This document shows, in pieces, positions 6,080 through 8,581 of a DNA stretch of 8,581 nucleotides (position 1 is the stretch's first letter; each line of letters starts with the position of its first letter). The translations under genes were made by a program, and so were the position numbers. The notes beneath the pieces are model-generated. The model searched no databases. It was not told the DNA's origin and was given only the letters and a program-made list of their open reading frames with translations. This stretch comes from an uncultured Bacteroidales bacterium (GTDB lineage Bacteria > Bacteroidota > Bacteroidia > Bacteroidales > UBA932): NCBI GenBank assembly GCA_900317065.1, contig ONFK01000055.1:1-8581 (forward strand), given 5' to 3'.

Positions 6080-8508
6080 AATGAAACGGTTGTCTTGAGC
6101 GGCAGATCGGCGGATGACGGGCCGACAAGTATCTCGAAATCACCGGGCTCCACGACGAAGGCCTTGGCCTTTATGTCGTAAAACTCAAATGCATCCGGGC
6201 CGAGCGTAATGCTGTAGCGGACCGTCTTTCCCTTGGGGATGAAGTGCTTGTCGAAGCCCTTCAGTTCCTTGAGAGGCCTGACAACGGAGCACTCAATATC
6301 CCGCACATAAACCTGAGCGGCTTCGGAGGCATCCTTCTTACCGGTGTTGGTAACGTCGAAACTGACCTCGAAAGTGCCGTTGGCTTTCTTCTCCACTTTC
6401 ATCCCGGAATAGGAGAAACTGGTGTAGGACAGGCCGTAGCCGAAGGGATACAAAGGCTTCACGCCGTTTCTGTCATATCCCCTGTATCCTGTGAAGATGC
6501 CTTCCGAGTAGGTGGTGCGGGACTGCTTACTGTTGGCATCGAAGTAGGTGGCAAAGCTCGGATTGTCCTCTGCCTTGGCCTCGATGCTGATTGGCAGTTT
6601 CCCGGAAGGAGATATCTTCCCGCTGATGATTTCTGCAACCGCCGTACCCCCTTCCTGCCCGGGATACCAGGCCATAAGGATGGCGGATGCAGCATCGGAC
6701 CAGCCGCTGAAGTCGACTGCGCCGCCCGCATTGACGACCACCGTAAGTTTCTTGCTTGCAAGCCTTTGCATCATATCCAACTGATCCTTTGGGAGTTTGA
6801 AAGGGCGGTCGAATCCCTCTCCTTCGATATTGCTGTCGAAACCGCAGCAATACACCACGTCGGTGCAAGCAGTGAGTTTGCGATTGAGCAACTCCTCATC
6901 CAGCAAGCCTGCTTCGAAACCAACCGTCGCCTCTCCTGCATGTTCGTAGAATTCGAAACGGATGTCGTAGTTTGCACCAGCCTCAACCTTGAGGAAGACG
7001 GTACGGGAAGAAAGTGCATGGTTGCCCCAGTCGCCGCCAAGCCCCTTGTCATTCACATAGAGACGGTAACCGTCATCCCCCGACATCACGAAGCGCACCA
7101 GGCCGTCCTTGGGGGCCTGCCAACTACCCTCCCAACGCACGGAGAAGCCGTCGTCGGGTAGAGGTTTGAAGGGGGATCCGAAACGCCAGCGGTGGCTGGG
7201 GTCGGTTTCCGTGATGCAGCGTACCGGCTCTCCCTGGAGTTTCTCTCCTATATAGTAACTGGCCAGGAATCCGGCTTCGGCCCCATTGTGCACTTCCGGC
7301 AGAATAGGGCGGAAGATAGCATCTTCAGAGAGATATTCTACGTTCTTGAGTTGTTTTGAAAGGCCTTCCGCCACCGAAACGGTATAGAAGGGAGTGACCG
7401 AACCGCTACCGCCGCCCGAAGGGATCTTCCCGGCATTCGGCCCTATCACAAGCACTTTCGCCTTTTTGGCCAAAGGCAGGGCCTTGTCGTTTTTCAGCAT
7501 CACGATACCCTCCCTCGCAATATCAAGAGCTATCTCTGCCGTTGCGGGGTTGTTCTCGGGAATGCTGGTATCCTTGCGGGGAGTATCAAGGAATCCGAAG
7601 GCGATGAAAGTCTGCAGTATGTGCTGCACTTTTTCGTCAATCACCTTTTCGTCCAGAACTCCGTTCTCTATGAGGGGGATTATCTTCTCCGGGGTGAAGA
7701 ACACCCCCTTAGGGCACTCCATATCAAGTCCTCCGTTGGCTGCTCCCAGGGTGCTGTAGACGCTCGTCCAGTCGGACATCACTATGCCCTCGAAGCCCCA
7801 CTGGTTTCGCAGGACTTCTATGTTCATCCAGGCATTCTCGGTGCTGTGGACGCTGTTCACCAGATTGTAACTGTCCATCACCGCACCGACTCCGGCTTCC
7901 TTCACGGCCTTGCGGAAGGTGGGGAAATAAATCTCCTGAAGGGTGCGTTCATCCACATCGGAACTCATCGTGTGGCGGGCACGCTCCTGATTGTTGGCCG
8001 CGAAGTGCTTCACGGTGGCCATCACTCCCTTCTCCTGAACTCCGAGGATATATTGCACGGCAGTTTCACCTGCCAGATAGGGATCCTCGCCGAAATACTC
8101 GAAGTTGCGCCCGCACATGGGAGCCCGGTAAATGTTGACACCGGGGCCGAGGAGGATGCTGACGCCGCGGGCACGGCAATCATCGGCGAGGCCGTTGCCG
8201 AGACGATGTGCCAGATCACGGTTCCAGGTGGCGGAGGTGAGGATGCCGCAGGGATAGAGGGTGCTTACGGTGTTGTTACGAACACCCTGGGGGCCGTCCG
8301 CCATGCGGATTTCGGGGATTCCCAAGCGAGGAATCGCATAGGTGAAAAATGACCTTGCACCTGCAATGAATCGGCACTTTTCTTCAAGCGTCATCTGCTT
8401 CACGAGCTCCGCGGCCTGTGCCTTGTCGGAGTCGGAAATGACGACCTGTGCCCGGGCGCAGACGGCAGCCAGACACAGAACGGACATGATGATGGCGGTC
8501 TTTTTCAT
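6076..8508 (-). CDS. Exported GH3 beta-glycosidase with inserted PA14 domain
   Basis: 810 residues. The signal peptide MKKTAIIMSVLCLAAVCARA is cut before Gln21. The N-terminal GH3 barrel (about 30-310) carries the family landmarks ADGPQG (70-75), RNFEYFGEDP (134-143), KHFAANNQE (167-175) and GIVMSDW (241-247), where Asp246 is the nucleophile. The alpha/beta sandwich starts near 335 and is interrupted by a PA14-like domain (about 410-535), as in KmBglI-type beta-glucosidases, where PA14 shapes the active-site rim. The sandwich resumes with GEGFDR (563-568), whose Glu564 is the likely acid/base. A fibronectin-III-like domain closes the protein, with RPLKELKGF (744-752). The family acts on non-reducing beta-D-glucose, xylose or related residues of oligosaccharides by a retaining mechanism; the exact sugar cannot be read from the sequence. 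It is the first complete gene here, starting one base after the upstream stop (TAA-T-ATG). Confidence 0.93.
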   Translation of the reverse strand: MKKTAIIMSVLCLAAVCARAQVVISDSDKAQAAELVKQMTLEEKCRFIAGARSFFTYAIPRLGIPEIRMADGPQGVRNNTVSTLYPCGILTSATWNRDLAHRLGNGLADDCRARGVSILLGPGVNIYRAPMCGRNFEYFGEDPYLAGETAVQYILGVQEKGVMATVKHFAANNQERARHTMSSDVDERTLQEIYFPTFRKAVKEAGVGAVMDSYNLVNSVHSTENAWMNIEVLRNQWGFEGIVMSDWTSVYSTLGAANGGLDMECPKGVFFTPEKIIPLIENGVLDEKVIDEKVQHILQTFIAFGFLDTPRKDTSIPENNPATAEIALDIAREGIVMLKNDKALPLAKKAKVLVIGPNAGKIPSGGGSGSVTPFYTVSVAEGLSKQLKNVEYLSEDAIFRPILPEVHNGAEAGFLASYYIGEKLQGEPVRCITETDPSHRWRFGSPFKPLPDDGFSVRWEGSWQAPKDGLVRFVMSGDDGYRLYVNDKGLGGDWGNHALSSRTVFLKVEAGANYDIRFEFYEHAGEATVGFEAGLLDEELLNRKLTACTDVVYCCGFDSNIEGEGFDRPFKLPKDQLDMMQRLASKKLTVVVNAGGAVDFSGWSDAASAILMAWYPGQEGGTAVAEIISGKISPSGKLPISIEAKAEDNPSFATYFDANSKQSRTTYSEGIFTGYRGYDRNGVKPLYPFGYGLSYTSFSYSGMKVEKKANGTFEVSFDVTNTGKKDASEAAQVYVRDIECSVVRPLKELKGFDKHFIPKGKTVRYSITLGPDAFEFYDIKAKAFVVEPGDFEILVGPSSADLPLKTTVSL

Positions 8509-8509
8509 A

Positions 8510-8581
8510 TTATTCGATCGTTACGGGGATGAGCTTCACCCATCCGTCATCGGTTTTTTCGCGGGTTGTTGCAATCTGGAT
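8510..8581 (-). CDS. C-terminal fragment of an unidentified upstream operon gene
   Basis: From the right edge, the minus strand stays open for 23 codons to a TAA at 8512-8510. The peptide starts IQIATTREK and ends WVKLIPVTIE. The stop is one base from the GH3 start, which matches the tight packing of the rest of the operon, so I take this as the real end of a preceding gene. Too little is present for a family call; the alternating hydrophobic ending suits a beta-rich C-terminal domain, common in secreted glycan-active proteins. Confidence 0.6.
   Translation of the reverse strand: MQIATTREKTDDGWVKLIPVTIE

Noticed and set aside
4469..6181. 570-codon open frame on the plus strand opposite the oxidoreductase gene
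   Set aside because: It is antisense to a protein with clear FAD motifs. Its translation is rich in His, Gly and Val with no recognisable domain, and it arises because the real gene rarely uses TTA, CTA and TCA codons.
6244..8352. Long plus-strand open frames of 305 and 243 codons opposite the GH3 gene
   Set aside because: Both mirror a well-conserved GH3 sequence and resemble no known protein.

Overview
The window looks like the chromosome of a moderately GC-rich member of the Bacteroidales (Bacteroidota). The indicators are a BACON-domain lipoprotein, exported glycoside hydrolases packed into one operon, gene starts without recognisable Shine-Dalgarno sequences, and a SecA tail with a zinc-binding SEC-C motif. 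I cannot name a genus from the sequence alone.

Layout, left to right. Positions 2-64 (+) hold the last 20 codons and stop of secA. A strong hairpin at 85-117 looks like the secA terminator. Everything else is on the minus strand and is transcribed from right to left: the last 23 codons of an unidentified gene (8581-8510), a GH3 beta-glycosidase with a PA14 insertion (8508-6076), an exported FAD-dependent oxidoreductase with an N-terminal carbohydrate-binding-like domain (6079-4223), an exported GH36-like (clan GH-D) alpha-galactosidase (4226-2178), and a BACON-BACON-DUF4886 lipoprotein with a C-terminal beta-rich domain (2181-67). The window is almost entirely coding, with no gene-free stretch over 25 bases.

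The minus-strand genes are extremely tightly joined: one TAA-T-ATG junction followed by three identical 4-base ATGA stop/start overlaps. They must be co-transcribed and are probably translationally coupled. All four complete products carry export signals (three cleavable signal peptides, one lipoprotein signal). Together they look like an extracytoplasmic glycan-processing set: beta- and alpha-exo-glycosidases, a probable SGNH esterase on a lipid anchor, and a flavoenzyme that may oxidise sugars. No SusC/SusD pair, regulator or promoter lies in the window, so membership in a polysaccharide utilisation locus is plausible but unproven, and the substrate is unknown.

The least ordinary points are the flavoenzyme fused to a binding-like domain inside a glycosidase operon, and the operon's 3' end. 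There the lipoprotein reading frame runs through the hairpin and stops only 16 bases beyond it, so a transcript ended at this hairpin would lack an in-frame stop codon.
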